A DNA stretch of 64,000 bases from Acidobacteriota bacterium (GTDB lineage: Bacteria; Acidobacteriota; Blastocatellia; Pyrinomonadales; Pyrinomonadaceae), in contig JAIVJV010000007.1 of assembly GCA_020199835.1 (NCBI GenBank), positions 1 through 64,000 on the forward strand. Direction: 5' to 3'. The position numbers and the translations under genes are program-made. Each line of letters opens with the position of its first letter. Position 1 is the stretch's first letter. Of the stretch, positions 19,163 through 27,807 are shown one piece after another. The notes under the pieces are model-generated. The model was not told the origin of the DNA, did no database searches, and saw only the letters and a program-made list of their open reading frames with translations.

Positions 19163-19192
19163 CTTTGTACTTTGTGCTTCGAAAGTACAAAG
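19163..19192 (+). repeat. Perfect 11-bp inverted repeat in the rplU-rpmA spacer
   Basis: CTTTGTACTTT (19163-19173) and AAAGTACAAAG (19182-19192) are exact reverse complements around GTGCTTCG. A further GAGTACAAA half-word touches the rpmA ATG. There is no T-tract, so a simple terminator is unlikely. The sequence also divides into 7-base words, like the other spacer repeats. Confidence 0.85.
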
Positions 19193-19206
19193 TTCGGGAG
19201 TACAAA

Positions 19207-19479
19207 ATGGCACACAAAAAAGGTGTTGGTTCATCTCGCAACGGCCGCGACTCGCAGTCCCAGCGTTTGGGATTGAAGAAGTTCGGCGGTGAACGCGTGC
19301 TCGGCGGAAACATTATTGCCCGCCAGCGCGGCACGAAATGGAAGCCCGGCAACAACGTCGGCCGCGGCAAAGACGATACGTTGTTTGCTTTGATTGACGG
19401 CGTGGTGAAGTTTGAAGACAAGGGTCGCGCCGGTAAGTTTGTCAGCGTATATCCAGCGGAGCAAACTGCTGCTGCTTAG
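19207..19479 (+). CDS. rpmA: 50S ribosomal protein L27
   Basis: L27 (90 residues) reaches the peptidyl transferase centre with its N-terminus. [20 protein letters not shown] followed by [20 protein letters not shown] and the [20 protein letters not shown] block are conserved. The N-terminus begins directly with Met-Ala-His-Lys-Lys and lacks the cleavable leader known from Firmicutes. ATG 19207 follows GGGAGTACAAA. Confidence 0.98.
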   Translation: MAHKKGVGSSRNGRDSQSQRLGLKKFGGERVLGGNIIARQRGTKWKPGNNVGRGKDDTLFALIDGVVKFEDKGRAGKFVSVYPAEQTAAA

Positions 19480-19499
19480 AAAAGTTACTTTAGAAGTTC

Positions 19500-19539
19500 G
19501 CGACGCTTGAGCAGCACACAGATGCGAGCCGGGCGTCGC
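19500..19539 (+). repeat. 7-bp inverted repeat in the rpmA-obg spacer
   Basis: GCGACGC (19500-19506) pairs with GCGTCGC (19533-19539) around 26 bases, ahead of TTTCAATTTAG and the obg ATG. No clear Shine-Dalgarno sequence is left before obg. The structure is weaker than the other spacer hairpins. Confidence 0.4.
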
Positions 19540-19550
19540 TTTCAATTTAG

Positions 19551-20591
19551 ATGTTTATCGACCGGGCCAAGATTCACGTGCAAGGGGGTGACGGAGGTAA
19601 CGGCGTTACTGCTTTCCGGCGTGAGAAGTTTGTGCCCCGTGGTGGTCCATCGGGTGGCGACGGTGGTCGTGGCGGCGATGTTTACATCGTTGCCGACTCT
19701 TCGCTGAACACGCTGTTGCATCTTCGTTATAACCCGCGTCACATTGCCCACCGCGGTTTGCACGGCGAAGGCTCGAATCGTTCCGGACATGACGGAGCCG
19801 ATTCAACGATTCACGTTCCCGTGGGAACGCAGATCTTTGATGCCGAAAGCGGTGAACTGTTACACGATCTCAATCGCGACGGCGATCGCTGGCTGGCTGC
19901 ACGCGGCGGCCGTGGCGGGTTTGGTAACGCGCATTTCACGAGCTCGACCAATCGCGCGCCACGCTATCACCAGAGCGGCAGCAAAGGCGAAGAGCGTGAA
20001 CTGCAACTCGAGTTGAAACTGCTCGCGGATGTTGGTCTCGTCGGGTTTCCGAACGCCGGCAAGTCGACGTTCATCTCGACCGTTTCGGCGGCTCGTCCCA
20101 AGATTGCGGATTACCCATTCACGACACTCGAACCAAACCTCGGCGTGGTTGATCTGGGCGACTTTCGCACGTTTGTCATTGCGGACATACCGGGTCTGAT
20201 CGAAGGCGCGCACACCGGTGCTGGACTTGGCGATCGTTTTTTGCGGCACATCGAGCGGACGAAGCTGTTATTGCATCTTGTCGACGTTTCATCGGTCTCA
20301 GGTCGCGAATCGGTTGCGGATTACGAGACTGTGAATCGCGAGCTCGCGTCGTACAACGCGGATTTGGCAACGCGGCCGCAGTTTGTAGTTGCTACGAAGA
20401 TCGATGCGCTCGATGAGCCTGAGCGGCTCGAGTCGTTGCGAGCACGCGCGGCGGCGGATGATAAACCGTTCTTCGCGATCTCGTCGGCAACGGGTGAAGG
20501 TGTTCGCGAACTCGTGAACGCGATCGCCGCCAAGCTGGACGAACTGGCCGCGACGAACGCGCGAACCGACACTGTGGAACTTTCCCTGTGA
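19551..20591 (+). CDS. obg: GTPase Obg (CgtA)
   Basis: Obg (346 residues) is a 50S assembly GTPase. The glycine-rich OBG domain begins [20 protein letters not shown] and has [15 protein letters not shown]. The G domain has [12 protein letters not shown] (P-loop), [10 protein letters not shown] (switch II) and TKID (base recognition). The fold lacks the longer C-terminal extension of some homologues. rplU-rpmA-obg is a conserved order. Its stop overlaps the nadD start (TGATG). Confidence 0.97.
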   Translation: MFIDRAKIHVQGGDGGNGVTAFRREKFVPRGGPSGGDGGRGGDVYIVADSSLNTLLHLRYNPRHIAHRGLHGEGSNRSGHDGADSTIHVPVGTQIFDAESGELLHDLNRDGDRWLAARGGRGGFGNAHFTSSTNRAPRYHQSGSKGEERELQLELKLLADVGLVGFPNAGKSTFISTVSAARPKIADYPFTTLEPNLGVVDLGDFRTFVIADIPGLIEGAHTGAGLGDRFLRHIERTKLLLHLVDVSSVSGRESVADYETVNRELASYNADLATRPQFVVATKIDALDEPERLESLRARAAADDKPFFAISSATGEGVRELVNAIAAKLDELAATNARTDTVELSL

Positions 20592-21226
20592 TGGCCGCGA
20601 GGAAGCGCATAGCCTTGTATGGCGGCACGTTCGATCCGGTTCATCTAGGCCACGTGGAAGTTGCACGGAAGGTTTTAGAGTTATTTGAGATTGAGAAAGT
20701 AGTTTTTATTCCGGCTCAGATTGCGCCGCACAAACTCGGCCGGCCTGTAACGGAGCCGATCCATCGCTATGCGATGCTGGCCCTCGCGACGCAGGGCGAT
20801 CCGCGCCTCGTGATCTCGACGTTTGAGCTCGACGCGCCTGATCGGCGTTACACCGTCGATACCGTCGCCGAGTTTCAGCGACGGCTCGGTGACGACACGG
20901 AGTTGTTCTTCATCATGGGCGCTGATTCGTGGTCCGAGATCACGACCTGGCGCGACTGGGAACGACTCCTGAAGATGACGAATCATATCGTTGTCACGCG
21001 TCCCGGATACGAAGTTTCTCCGGCGCCTTCCGGGTTAGCTGAGCGAATCTTTTTCACCGACGCGGTGATGAAGGATATCTCGGCGACAGACATTCGGCGG
21101 CTCGCGAGTGAGGGCCGGGCTGATGACAATGCTGAGTTGGAAAAACTGGTTCCGAAACCGGTGGCTGATTACATAACGAAGTACGGGATATATCGAAATT
21201 CGAATGAAGCAAAACTCCACAATTAA
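20591..21226 (+). CDS. nadD: Nicotinate-nucleotide adenylyltransferase
   Basis: NadD makes deamido-NAD from nicotinate mononucleotide and ATP. RIALYGGTFDPVHLGHVEVA contains the nucleotidyltransferase HxGH motif, DRRYTVDT and FIMGADSW follow, and ISATDIRR near the end is the family ISSTxIR motif. The ATG overlaps the obg stop by one base; a GTG at 20588 is an alternative adding one residue. Its 3' end overlaps rsfS by 23 bases. Confidence 0.96.
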   Translation: MAARKRIALYGGTFDPVHLGHVEVARKVLELFEIEKVVFIPAQIAPHKLGRPVTEPIHRYAMLALATQGDPRLVISTFELDAPDRRYTVDTVAEFQRRLGDDTELFFIMGADSWSEITTWRDWERLLKMTNHIVVTRPGYEVSPAPSGLAERIFFTDAVMKDISATDIRRLASEGRADDNAELEKLVPKPVADYITKYGIYRNSNEAKLHN

Positions 21227-21692
21227 AGAACAGTCTCTGAATCCTCAACCAACCGCGCGAACACAGGCGCAACCTCAAGCGGTGCGCAATACCGATGAGT
21301 GCGACGAGAAACTGGACGAGCGCGTCTGTACTGCGCTGCACGCAGCCGGCGAGAAGAAAGCCATCGAACCGGTCGTGCTCGACCTGCGCGAGATTGCGAG
21401 CTTCACCGATTACTTCGTGATCGTCAGTGGCGCGAACGAGCGCCAGGTCCAGGCGATCTCTGACGAGGTTTACGAACAACTGAAGAAGGCCGGTTCGCCC
21501 GCCGCGCGCGTTGAGGGGTACAAGACAGCGGAATGGATCCTGTTGGACTACGGCGACTTCGTGGTCCATGTTTTCGAACAGAAGGCCCGGAAGTTTTACG
21601 ACCTCGAGCGATTGTGGCGCGAGTCGAAACGAGTTGAGTTGCCGGCGGACCTGACCGGCGAGAGTCCCAGTTCTTTGAGAAAAGAATCGTGA
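21204..21692 (+). CDS. rsfS: Ribosomal silencing factor RsfS
   Basis: RsfS binds L14 and blocks subunit joining when nutrients are scarce. The core from about residue 50 has KAIEPVVLDLREIASFTDYF, VIVSGANERQVQAISDEV and VHVFEQKARKFYDLERLW. The ATG at 21204 gives an extra 40-residue Gln/Thr-rich N-terminus, so an internal start is possible but none is clearly better. nadD-rsfS order is widely conserved. The stop overlaps the next gene (GTGA). Confidence 0.94.
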   Translation: MKQNSTIKEQSLNPQPTARTQAQPQAVRNTDECDEKLDERVCTALHAAGEKKAIEPVVLDLREIASFTDYFVIVSGANERQVQAISDEVYEQLKKAGSPAARVEGYKTAEWILLDYGDFVVHVFEQKARKFYDLERLWRESKRVELPADLTGESPSSLRKES

Positions 21693-22612
21693 TCGAAATG
21701 TTCGCGCGCTCGCCGGGTATGCGCGAGGCGATTGGTCTCGCGGAGCGCGTCAGTTCCACCGATTCAAACGTGCTGATCACCGGCGAGTCGGGAGCAGGGA
21801 AAGACGTGCTGGCTTCCTGGATTCACTGGAAGTCGCCACGCGCGGCGCAGTCGCTAGTAAAAATCGATTGCGCGACGTTGCCGGGTGAATTGCTCGAGGC
21901 CGAGCTTTTCGGTTACGAGCGCGGCGCGTTTACCGGCGCGAGCGAGGCGAAGCCGGGACGCTTTGAAGCGGCGCAAAAAGGAACCGTCGTTCTCGACGAG
22001 ATCGCGCATCTCTCGACGGATGCGCAGGCCAAGTTGTTACGCGTGATTGAGACGCGTGAGTTTGAACGATTAGGTGGTCGCAAGACGATCAAACTCGACG
22101 CGCGTTTGATTGTGTTGACGAACGTGGATCTCGCCGGCGCAGTGAAGGCCGGTCGCTTTCGCGAGGATCTTCTTTACCGGTTGGACGTGATTCACATTCG
22201 CGTGCCGCCGTTGCGCGAGCGCAAGGATGATCTTTCAAAACTGATTGAACACTTCGTGCAGCATTACGCCGCAAAGCATGGGCGCAAAGTTGAACGCGTT
22301 GCGGCGCCGGCGCTGGCGTTGCTTCAGGCGTACGACTATCCCGGCAATGCGCGCGAGCTGGCAAACATCATCGAGCGCGCAGTGATCGTTGCGCATGGAA
22401 AGCGACTCGAAGAAGAGGACTTGCCGCAAGGTTTGAGTGCGGCTGTGAGTGCGCAAAAGAACAAAGCAAAGCCGCTGAGTTTGGCTGAACTCGAAGCGGC
22501 TTACATTGCGGAGACGCTCGCGGCGACGAAAGGTAACAAGACCGAGTGTGCGCGCATCCTCGGGATCAGCCGCAAGAATCTGTACGAGAAGATCGCGCGC
22601 TACAAACTCTGA
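21689..22612 (+). CDS. Sigma-54-dependent transcriptional activator without receiver domain
   Basis: This 307-residue protein is an NtrC-family AAA+ activator. It shows Walker A GESGAGKD (32-39), GAFTGA (79-84, the sigma-54 contact loop), Walker B VVLDEI (100-105), RFREDLLYRL (156-165) and a C-terminal Fis-type helix-turn-helix from about 270 (NKTECARILGISRKNLYEKI). No N-terminal sensing domain precedes the AAA+ module, so it is likely controlled by expression or partner binding. The GTG overlaps the rsfS stop. Target genes are not visible here. Its place between rsfS and rlmH is unusual. Confidence 0.93.
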   Translation: MIEMFARSPGMREAIGLAERVSSTDSNVLITGESGAGKDVLASWIHWKSPRAAQSLVKIDCATLPGELLEAELFGYERGAFTGASEAKPGRFEAAQKGTVVLDEIAHLSTDAQAKLLRVIETREFERLGGRKTIKLDARLIVLTNVDLAGAVKAGRFREDLLYRLDVIHIRVPPLRERKDDLSKLIEHFVQHYAAKHGRKVERVAAPALALLQAYDYPGNARELANIIERAVIVAHGKRLEEEDLPQGLSAAVSAQKNKAKPLSLAELEAAYIAETLAATKGNKTECARILGISRKNLYEKIARYKL

Positions 22613-22626
22613 CGCTCGGGAACGTC

Positions 22627-23085
22627 ATGCGGTTTCGGATCATCTGGACAGGAAAGACGCGCGACGCCCGGCTACGCGCGCTCATTGAAGATTATGCCGA
22701 TCGGCTTTCGCATTTCGTACGTTGCGAAATCACCGAGCTGAGAGAACTCGGGCGTACAGACAAAGCGGGCATCGATAAGGAAACTAGGCGCATCTCAGAC
22801 GCGCTTCGTCCCGGGTCGGTAACAGTGGTGTTGGATCCCGAAGGTTTGGAGTGGACGTCGCAGGAGCTGGCGGCACAGCTCAAAAGTTGGGAAGGCAACG
22901 GCGTTAAAGAGGTGGCGTTCGTTGTCGGCGGACCAAACGGCCTCGCGCCAGAGCTGCTGTCCCGAGCCGACAAGCGCTGGTCGCTTTCCCGGTTGACACT
23001 GACGCACGAGATGGCGCGAGTGCTTCTGGTCGAACAGTTGTATCGAGCGTTCACGATCGTTCACGGCTTGCCATATCAGAAATGA
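22627..23085 (+). CDS. rlmH: 23S rRNA (pseudouridine-1915-N3) methyltransferase RlmH
   Basis: RlmH (152 residues) is a SPOUT methyltransferase acting on helix 69 of 23S rRNA in assembled ribosomes. VVLDPEGLEWTSQELA, FVVGGPNGLAPELLSRADKR and the C-terminal LTHEMARVLLVEQLYRAFTI with HGLPY carry the knot and SAM-binding residues. Length is normal. The ATG at 22627 is preferred over in-frame starts inside the preceding gene. Confidence 0.96.
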   Translation: MRFRIIWTGKTRDARLRALIEDYADRLSHFVRCEITELRELGRTDKAGIDKETRRISDALRPGSVTVVLDPEGLEWTSQELAAQLKSWEGNGVKEVAFVVGGPNGLAPELLSRADKRWSLSRLTLTHEMARVLLVEQLYRAFTIVHGLPYQK

Positions 23086-23138
23086 CTATCGGCAATCCCC
23101 GGCATTTATCAAGTAGGGTGGATGGAGGATTAGCGACA

Positions 23139-23507
23139 ATGGATAAACGACGCACCAAAATTTTCCGCGACAAATTGTTGGACCGTCGCGAGGGTCTCGT
23201 CGGCCAGGTGCAGGCCGCGGAACTTTACAGCCGCGAACGCGATGCTGAAGCTACGCAGGATCCGGCCGACATGGCTGCGAACGCGTACACGAAAGAGCTG
23301 TTGGTCTCGATGTCTGACAACGACCGGCAGATGCTGAACCTGATCGACGAAGCGCTGGAACGAATCGAAACCTCGGGTTATGGGAAGTGCATTCACTGCG
23401 GCGAGGCGCTGCCGGACAAACGTTTGGAAGCAGTACCCTGGGCACGTCACTGTGTTCGCTGTCAGGATCTGCAAGAGCGTGGACTGTTGGGCGACGACGA
23501 AGATTAA
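23139..23507 (+). CDS. DksA/TraR-type zinc finger protein
   Basis: The 122-residue protein resembles DksA, which enters the RNA polymerase secondary channel. It has an N-terminal coiled-coil region and a C-terminal CIHCGEALPDKRLEAVPWAR followed by HCVRC, a four-Cys zinc finger typical of the family. The start at 23139 (MDKRRTKIFRDKL) is chosen because upstream residues are not family-like, although an in-frame ATG at 23082 overlaps rlmH. Whether it works with ppGpp cannot be told. Confidence 0.88.
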   Translation: MDKRRTKIFRDKLLDRREGLVGQVQAAELYSRERDAEATQDPADMAANAYTKELLVSMSDNDRQMLNLIDEALERIETSGYGKCIHCGEALPDKRLEAVPWARHCVRCQDLQERGLLGDDED

Positions 23508-23559
23508 ATACGACGAAGATTAACGACGCCCGGGTTACAGTTTGCATTGTGAGATAATC

Positions 23560-23593
23560 GCGGCCTTCTCGAACTGAGGAGGCCGCTTTGTTT
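23560..23593 (+). terminator. Rho-independent terminator ahead of comF
   Basis: GCGGCCTTCTC and GAGGAGGCCGC form an 11-bp stem with one G-U pair and a GAACT loop, followed by TTTGTTT. It ends the rplU-to-dksA transcription unit. The comF ATG lies only 4 bases after the tail, so comF has no separate ribosome-binding site outside the structure. Confidence 0.8.
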
Positions 23594-23597
23594 AATC

Positions 23598-24338
23598 ATG
23601 CTCCTCACGCGTGTCTATGATGCTCTGCTTACAGTCGCTTATCCGCAGTCGTGTCTTGTGTGCGGCGGGAGTGTGGAGGAGCGCCGGTTCGGAGTAGCGT
23701 GCCAGGCGTGTTGGGAAGCGACGCAAGTCTTTGACGCCGTGGAAACGATTTGCTGGAAATGCGGCGCGCTCTCGCCGGGCATCGAAGTGACACCGGACGT
23801 GAGACGGGAGGTGCGCTGCCGGCGTTGTGACGCCCAGTCGTTTGCCGCGGCGCGAGCGGTCGGCTTGTATGAAGGAGCGCTGCGTGAGTCGGTGCTGAGG
23901 CTTAAACGGCAGCCGCATCTCTCGTCACACCTAATCGACTTGTTGGCGGCTGCCGCGCAACGCGAACCGTTGAACACCGCGACCCGAATCATGCCCGTTC
24001 CGTTGCACGATCAACGAACCCGTGAACGCGGTTTCAACCAGGCCACGGCCATTGCCGAAGCTCTTGCAAAGCGACTCAAAATACCCGTGGACGCCGCCAG
24101 CCTGGAGCGCGTCCGTGGCTCCGAAAAGTACCGCGCCGGCCTCGATCCGAAAGCCCGTCGGGACTCGGTGGCCGGCGCCTTCGCCGTCCGCCACCCGCGT
24201 CTCGTCGACACCGAAAACATCCTGCTCGTTGACGACGTTTTCACCACCGGCGCTACGGTAAATGCCTGTGCCGAGGCACTATTAGCGTCAGGTACCGGCA
24301 ACGTCTTTGTGTTAACCATTGCGCGAGGGAAGTCTTAA
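23598..24338 (+). CDS. comF: ComF family phosphoribosyltransferase-like protein
   Basis: The 246-residue protein has an N-terminal zinc-ribbon region with CLVCGG, CQACW, CWKCG and CRRC pairs, and a C-terminal PRPP-binding motif ILLVDDVFTTGAT (about 207-219). In naturally competent bacteria ComF assists handling of imported single-stranded DNA. Here no other competence genes are nearby. The ATG follows a terminator, so its expression may be low or rely on read-through. Confidence 0.92.
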   Translation: MLLTRVYDALLTVAYPQSCLVCGGSVEERRFGVACQACWEATQVFDAVETICWKCGALSPGIEVTPDVRREVRCRRCDAQSFAAARAVGLYEGALRESVLRLKRQPHLSSHLIDLLAAAAQREPLNTATRIMPVPLHDQRTRERGFNQATAIAEALAKRLKIPVDAASLERVRGSEKYRAGLDPKARRDSVAGAFAVRHPRLVDTENILLVDDVFTTGATVNACAEALLASGTGNVFVLTIARGKS

Positions 24339-24357
24339 CGCGTAATATCACGGCGTT

Positions 24358-24885
24358 ATGAATGGCCGGGTTTTAGTCCTGAATACCTCTTTCGAGCCCA
24401 TCAACGTGTGCACCGAAAGGCGCGCGGTCGTAATGATCTTCAAAGGGGTAGCTCGGGTCGAAGAACACAACGGCCACGTACTTCACTCGCAGAAACTCTC
24501 CATCCATGCGCCGTCGGTGATTCGTCTCACCGAATACATTCATATTCCTTTTGAACGGCGCTCGCTTTCGCGAAAGAACATCCTTCTGCGCGATCACTCG
24601 ACCTGCCAGTATTGCGGCAAACAGTATCCGCCGTCGGAACTCACGCTCGATCACGTCCAGCCGCGCTCGCGCGGAGGGGAGTCGGCGTGGGATAATCTGG
24701 TGGCCTGCTGCAAACGCTGTAACCACAAGAAGGGCAACCGCACCCCGGAGGAATCCGGCATGCACTTGTTGCGCAGGCCGCGTGGGTTCTCGCTACATGT
24801 AAATCGTCAGATTATGCGGTATCTTGGACGCGCAGATGAGACCTGGCGAAAGTACCTGTTTTACGAATCCGACAATCGGGAATAA
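24358..24885 (+). CDS. HNH endonuclease family protein
   Basis: The 175-residue protein starts [14 protein letters not shown], as in a widespread HNH subfamily of cyanobacteria and acidobacteria. The C-terminal domain has C83-x2-C86, [11 protein letters not shown] with H99, N113, then C118-x2-C121 and H123, i.e. a zinc-stabilised beta-beta-alpha nuclease site. It stands alone, without a modification or restriction partner. The biological role of this subfamily is not established. Confidence 0.9.
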   Translation: MNGRVLVLNTSFEPINVCTERRAVVMIFKGVARVEEHNGHVLHSQKLSIHAPSVIRLTEYIHIPFERRSLSRKNILLRDHSTCQYCGKQYPPSELTLDHVQPRSRGGESAWDNLVACCKRCNHKKGNRTPEESGMHLLRRPRGFSLHVNRQIMRYLGRADETWRKYLFYESDNRE

Positions 24886-24930
24886 TCAACTCGATGGCCA
24901 AACCCCAGCCACTCGAGAAAAGAGGACATT

Positions 24931-25146
24931 ATGAGTCAAACAATGCTGGCAATCGCAAACCTCGGACCGACGGAAATCATCTTGATCGTGCTCGTGATCT
25001 TTTTGCTCTTCGGCGCTACCCGCCTGCCTCAACTCGCGAAAGCATTAGGTCAGAGCAAGAAAGCATTTCGTGAAGGCATCGACGAAGGCGAAAGAGAAGT
25101 ACGAGAAGTACGAGAAGTACGAAAAGAGCCGGAGAAGACAGTCTAA
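24931..25146 (+). CDS. tatA: Twin-arginine translocase subunit TatA
   Basis: TatA (71 residues) oligomerises to form the pore of the Tat pathway for folded proteins. A single transmembrane segment (EIILIVLVIFLLFGATRLPQ) includes the FG hinge, then the amphipathic helix LAKALGQSKKAFREGI, then a charged tail containing three copies of a 9-bp repeat. AGAGGACATT is the ribosome-binding site. No tatC is present in the window. Confidence 0.93.
   Translation: MSQTMLAIANLGPTEIILIVLVIFLLFGATRLPQLAKALGQSKKAFREGIDEGEREVREVREVRKEPEKTV
25094..25120 (+). repeat. Three perfect 9-bp tandem repeats in tatA
   Basis: GAGAAGTAC occurs three times without mismatch, encoding repeated Arg-Glu-Val in the TatA tail. 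Copy changes keep the frame, so it could vary between strains. Confidence 0.9.
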
Positions 25147-25180
25147 CGGCTTTGGCAGACGGCTTAGCTACTAACCCCGC

Positions 25181-26002
25181 TCAGTGACTGTGTTCCTTCT
25201 GCCCTACAACTAAAGTCGCTTTCACCGAAAGCGCAAATTCAGCCTCATGTCTTTCTTCATTGATGAGTCGGGAGATTTCAAGGAATAAGTCTGCCCGCTC
25301 ACTTTCAGGAACAAGGGCCAACCATTCGCGCATCAGAAACTCCGCTACCAGCGGCGAGCTAAGAAACTGTTCGCCGGAGTCGTACTCAAACTCCTCGATG
25401 CGCGTCCACGAGGCGATGTCTTTTAGTCCTTCGGCTTCCGCCATCCGTTCGACGTCGGATACCGTCGGCAGTTCGGTGATCAACTGCTCAACGTCGCCTT
25501 CGTGGTCCAGTAGCCCGTTGTTGTGCAACGCCTCCCAGTAGATTGAAAAGAACTCGCCAAAACTCGAAGCCGTCGGTAACGCAAACGCGATCGTCGCGCC
25601 CGGAGCCGCGACTCGCACCATCTCCGCAAACATCTTGCGCACGCGTGAACGCGCGACTAACGAAGCGTTGCCGACGACGAGATCGAACTGATTGTCAGGC
25701 AGGTCGAGTTGGTCCAGTTGGGTGATCTGAAACCTGGTCTCTTCGTTTGTTGCCGTCGCTTTTGTTTGGGCCAACGCGATGCACTCTGAGTTCTCATCGA
25801 CGCACAGCAATTCGAGTTTTGCGCCGCCGCGTTCCTGGAGTGCCATAGCGTGGCCGCCGGTCCCAGCCGCGGCGTAGAGCGCACGTCCCTCGGCCGGCGG
25901 CTTCACGTGCTCGTCGATGAGTTCGGCAAAGCGTTCGCCCCAGTCGGGAGCAATGAACAAGTCGTGGAGAAACGCGAGTTCTTTGTCAGTTTTTCCGTTC
26001 AC
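25181..26002 (-). CDS. Class I SAM-dependent methyltransferase
   Basis: The 273-residue protein has a SAM-binding fold: ALYAAAGTGGHAMALQ (motif I, with AAGTGG in place of the common GxGxG), LLCVDEN (acidic residue ending strand 2), FDLVVGNASLV (motif II region) and a promoter-like VRVAAPGATIAFALP segment. GTG start, overlapping the rarA stop on the same strand (GTGA), so the two are co-translated. The substrate is unknown; small-molecule or UbiE-like methylation is possible. Confidence 0.8.
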   Translation of the reverse strand: MNGKTDKELAFLHDLFIAPDWGERFAELIDEHVKPPAEGRALYAAAGTGGHAMALQERGGAKLELLCVDENSECIALAQTKATATNEETRFQITQLDQLDLPDNQFDLVVGNASLVARSRVRKMFAEMVRVAAPGATIAFALPTASSFGEFFSIYWEALHNNGLLDHEGDVEQLITELPTVSDVERMAEAEGLKDIASWTRIEEFEYDSGEQFLSSPLVAEFLMREWLALVPESERADLFLEISRLINEERHEAEFALSVKATLVVGQKEHSH

Positions 26003-27312
26003 GATTCAACCCCTTGATCGGATTCATCCTCGTGGAAATATTTTCGTCCACGCAGTTGTTCCGGCAAACACTCCATTTCATCTTTCGCGGTCGGATCGCT
26101 GTGTACGTAACGATAGTCTTTGCCGTAGCCGAAATGCTTCATCAACGGCGTTGGGGCGTTTCTGAGGTGCAGTGGAACAGGCACACGGGCGGTCTCCGCG
26201 GCATCGCTCACGGCTGCGAAGTATGCATTCTTGACGGCGTTTGATTTCGGCGCCCGCGCGAGATAAATGGTCGCCTGGGAGAGGGGAAAGAGTCCTTCCG
26301 GTAGACCGATGAGTTGCACGATGTCGGCCGCGGCTGCTGCCTGGACCATCGCCTGCGGATCGGCAAGACCGATGTCTTCGGAAGCCATGATGCACAACCG
26401 TCGCGCGATAAACACAGGGTCGGCGCCGCCTTCGATCATTCTCGCGAGCCAGTAGAGCGATGCGTCCACGTCGGAGTTGCGCAACGACTTAATCAACGCC
26501 GATGCGAGGTTGTAGTGGTCTTCGCCGCCTTTGTCATACGCGTAGTGAGCGCGTCCGAGAGCTTCGATCACCGTTTCTTCCGCGATGGTGCGAATGCCGT
26601 TTGCGTCGGGAGCAGTCGATTCGACCGCGGCGTCGAGTGCGGTCAGTGCGACGCGCGCGTCACCTCCCGCGGCGTGCGCGATTCGTTCGAGCAACGTGTC
26701 TGAGATCGCAGGTTTGTAGTCTGCGAGACCGCGCTCGGAGTCGTTCAGCGCGCGTTCGAGGACGATCTTGATCTCGTCTTCGGAAAGTTGATTGAGCACG
26801 AGGACGCGACAACGTGAGAGCAGCGCGCCGGTGACTTCAAATGACGGATTTTCGGTGGTCGCGCCGATTAAAGTGACAGTGCCGTTTTCGGCCGCGTGCA
26901 GCAACGCGTCTTGTTGCGCCTTATTGAAGCGGTGAATCTCGTCGATGAAGAGCACCGTGCGATTGCCGTAGCGTTGTTCGGTCTTCGCTTCCTGAATCGC
27001 CTCGCGCAAATCCTTGACGCCGGAGAACACGGCCGAGAGCGCGATAAACCGCAGGCCGCTCTTTTCGGCGAGAAGCCGTGCGAGGGTGGTCTTGCCGGTA
27101 CCGGGTGCGCCCCAGAGAATTAACGACGGCAACGCGCCGCCGCGGGAAAGGAGTTGACGCAGGATGCGCCCCTCGCCGACGAGGTGCTGCTGACCGACGA
27201 ACTCGGCGAGCGAGCGTGGCCGCATACGCTCCGCGAGAGGTGCGCCGGCGACGGGCCCGGCCTCGGCGTCGTCGTCACCAAACAGACTTCTTGAATTATT
27301 CCAGCGGTCCAT
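25999..27312 (-). CDS. rarA: Replication-associated recombination protein RarA (MgsA)
   Basis: RarA (437 residues) is a clamp-loader-like AAA+ ATPase acting at stalled forks. It has [20 protein letters not shown], Walker [13 protein letters not shown], Walker [20 protein letters not shown], sensor 1 [11 protein letters not shown] and the tetramerisation region with [20 protein letters not shown] and EDIGLADP. The closing [15 protein letters not shown] is typical. It is the first gene of a two-gene minus-strand unit. Confidence 0.96.
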   Translation of the reverse strand: MDRWNNSRSLFGDDDAEAGPVAGAPLAERMRPRSLAEFVGQQHLVGEGRILRQLLSRGGALPSLILWGAPGTGKTTLARLLAEKSGLRFIALSAVFSGVKDLREAIQEAKTEQRYGNRTVLFIDEIHRFNKAQQDALLHAAENGTVTLIGATTENPSFEVTGALLSRCRVLVLNQLSEDEIKIVLERALNDSERGLADYKPAISDTLLERIAHAAGGDARVALTALDAAVESTAPDANGIRTIAEETVIEALGRAHYAYDKGGEDHYNLASALIKSLRNSDVDASLYWLARMIEGGADPVFIARRLCIMASEDIGLADPQAMVQAAAAADIVQLIGLPEGLFPLSQATIYLARAPKSNAVKNAYFAAVSDAAETARVPVPLHLRNAPTPLMKHFGYGKDYRYVHSDPTAKDEMECLPEQLRGRKYFHEDESDQGVES

Positions 27313-27532
27313 GGCTCCAAAGGATGTATAATTATCGCCGAAAAGAATTAAACAAGCGACTGCCGGATCAGGTTAGAGGCTGCTTTCACCCGGCAACAGT
27401 TCACAGCGGAAATGCCCATTTTTACGGGCAAACGCTGCAAATCTTCATGGGAACGCGGTTATGGGAATCTGCGTATACTTGGCGGCGGCGAGAAGGCCGC
27501 AATTAAAGCGGGTAGCGATTGGAGAGTAGACG

Positions 27533-27748
27533 ATGAGAGACGCTGGGGATGTTTTTAGAATAGTGGGCATGATCCTGCTCGGGGTATTTGTTTTCGCGAT
27601 AGGCGTGCCCCTGGTGCTGAAGGTAGCAGGCATTACGCTGGGCATCATTTCTCTTTTGATCGGGCTGGCGGTGTTGTTGATAAAGGTAGCGGTTGTTCTT
27701 GCGATAGGTTATCTGATCCTCGTCGGTATTCGTGCCCTGCTGCGTTAG
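27533..27748 (+). CDS. Small hydrophobic membrane protein
   Basis: A 71-residue protein with two transmembrane stretches (about 9-35 and 38-66), mostly Ile, Val, Leu and Gly, and charged ends MRDAGD and RALLR. GGAGAGTAGACG supports the ATG. No family is recognised. It ends at a strong bidirectional hairpin. Composition and the ribosome-binding site suggest it is real rather than chance. Confidence 0.7.
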   Translation: MRDAGDVFRIVGMILLGVFVFAIGVPLVLKVAGITLGIISLLIGLAVLLIKVAVVLAIGYLILVGIRALLR

Positions 27749-27755
27749 CTCCTTC

Positions 27756-27799
27756 GTGGGCAAGCGAGAGTTCTTATGCTTTCTCTCTCGTTTGCCCAC
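27756..27799. terminator. Long hairpin terminator between convergent genes
   Basis: GTGGGCAAGCGAGAG (27756-27770) pairs with CTCTCGTTTGCCCAC (27785-27799) over 15 bp with one G-U pair and a 14-base T-rich loop. It lies between the stops of the small membrane protein and ychF and can serve both strands, though the T-runs after it are short. Confidence 0.75.
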
Positions 27800-27807
27800 T
27801 TCGATTC

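Noticed and set aside
27327..27332. TATAAT as a plus-strand promoter between rarA and the small membrane gene.
   Set aside because: No -35 hexamer at 16-18 bases upstream and about 200 bases from the gene.
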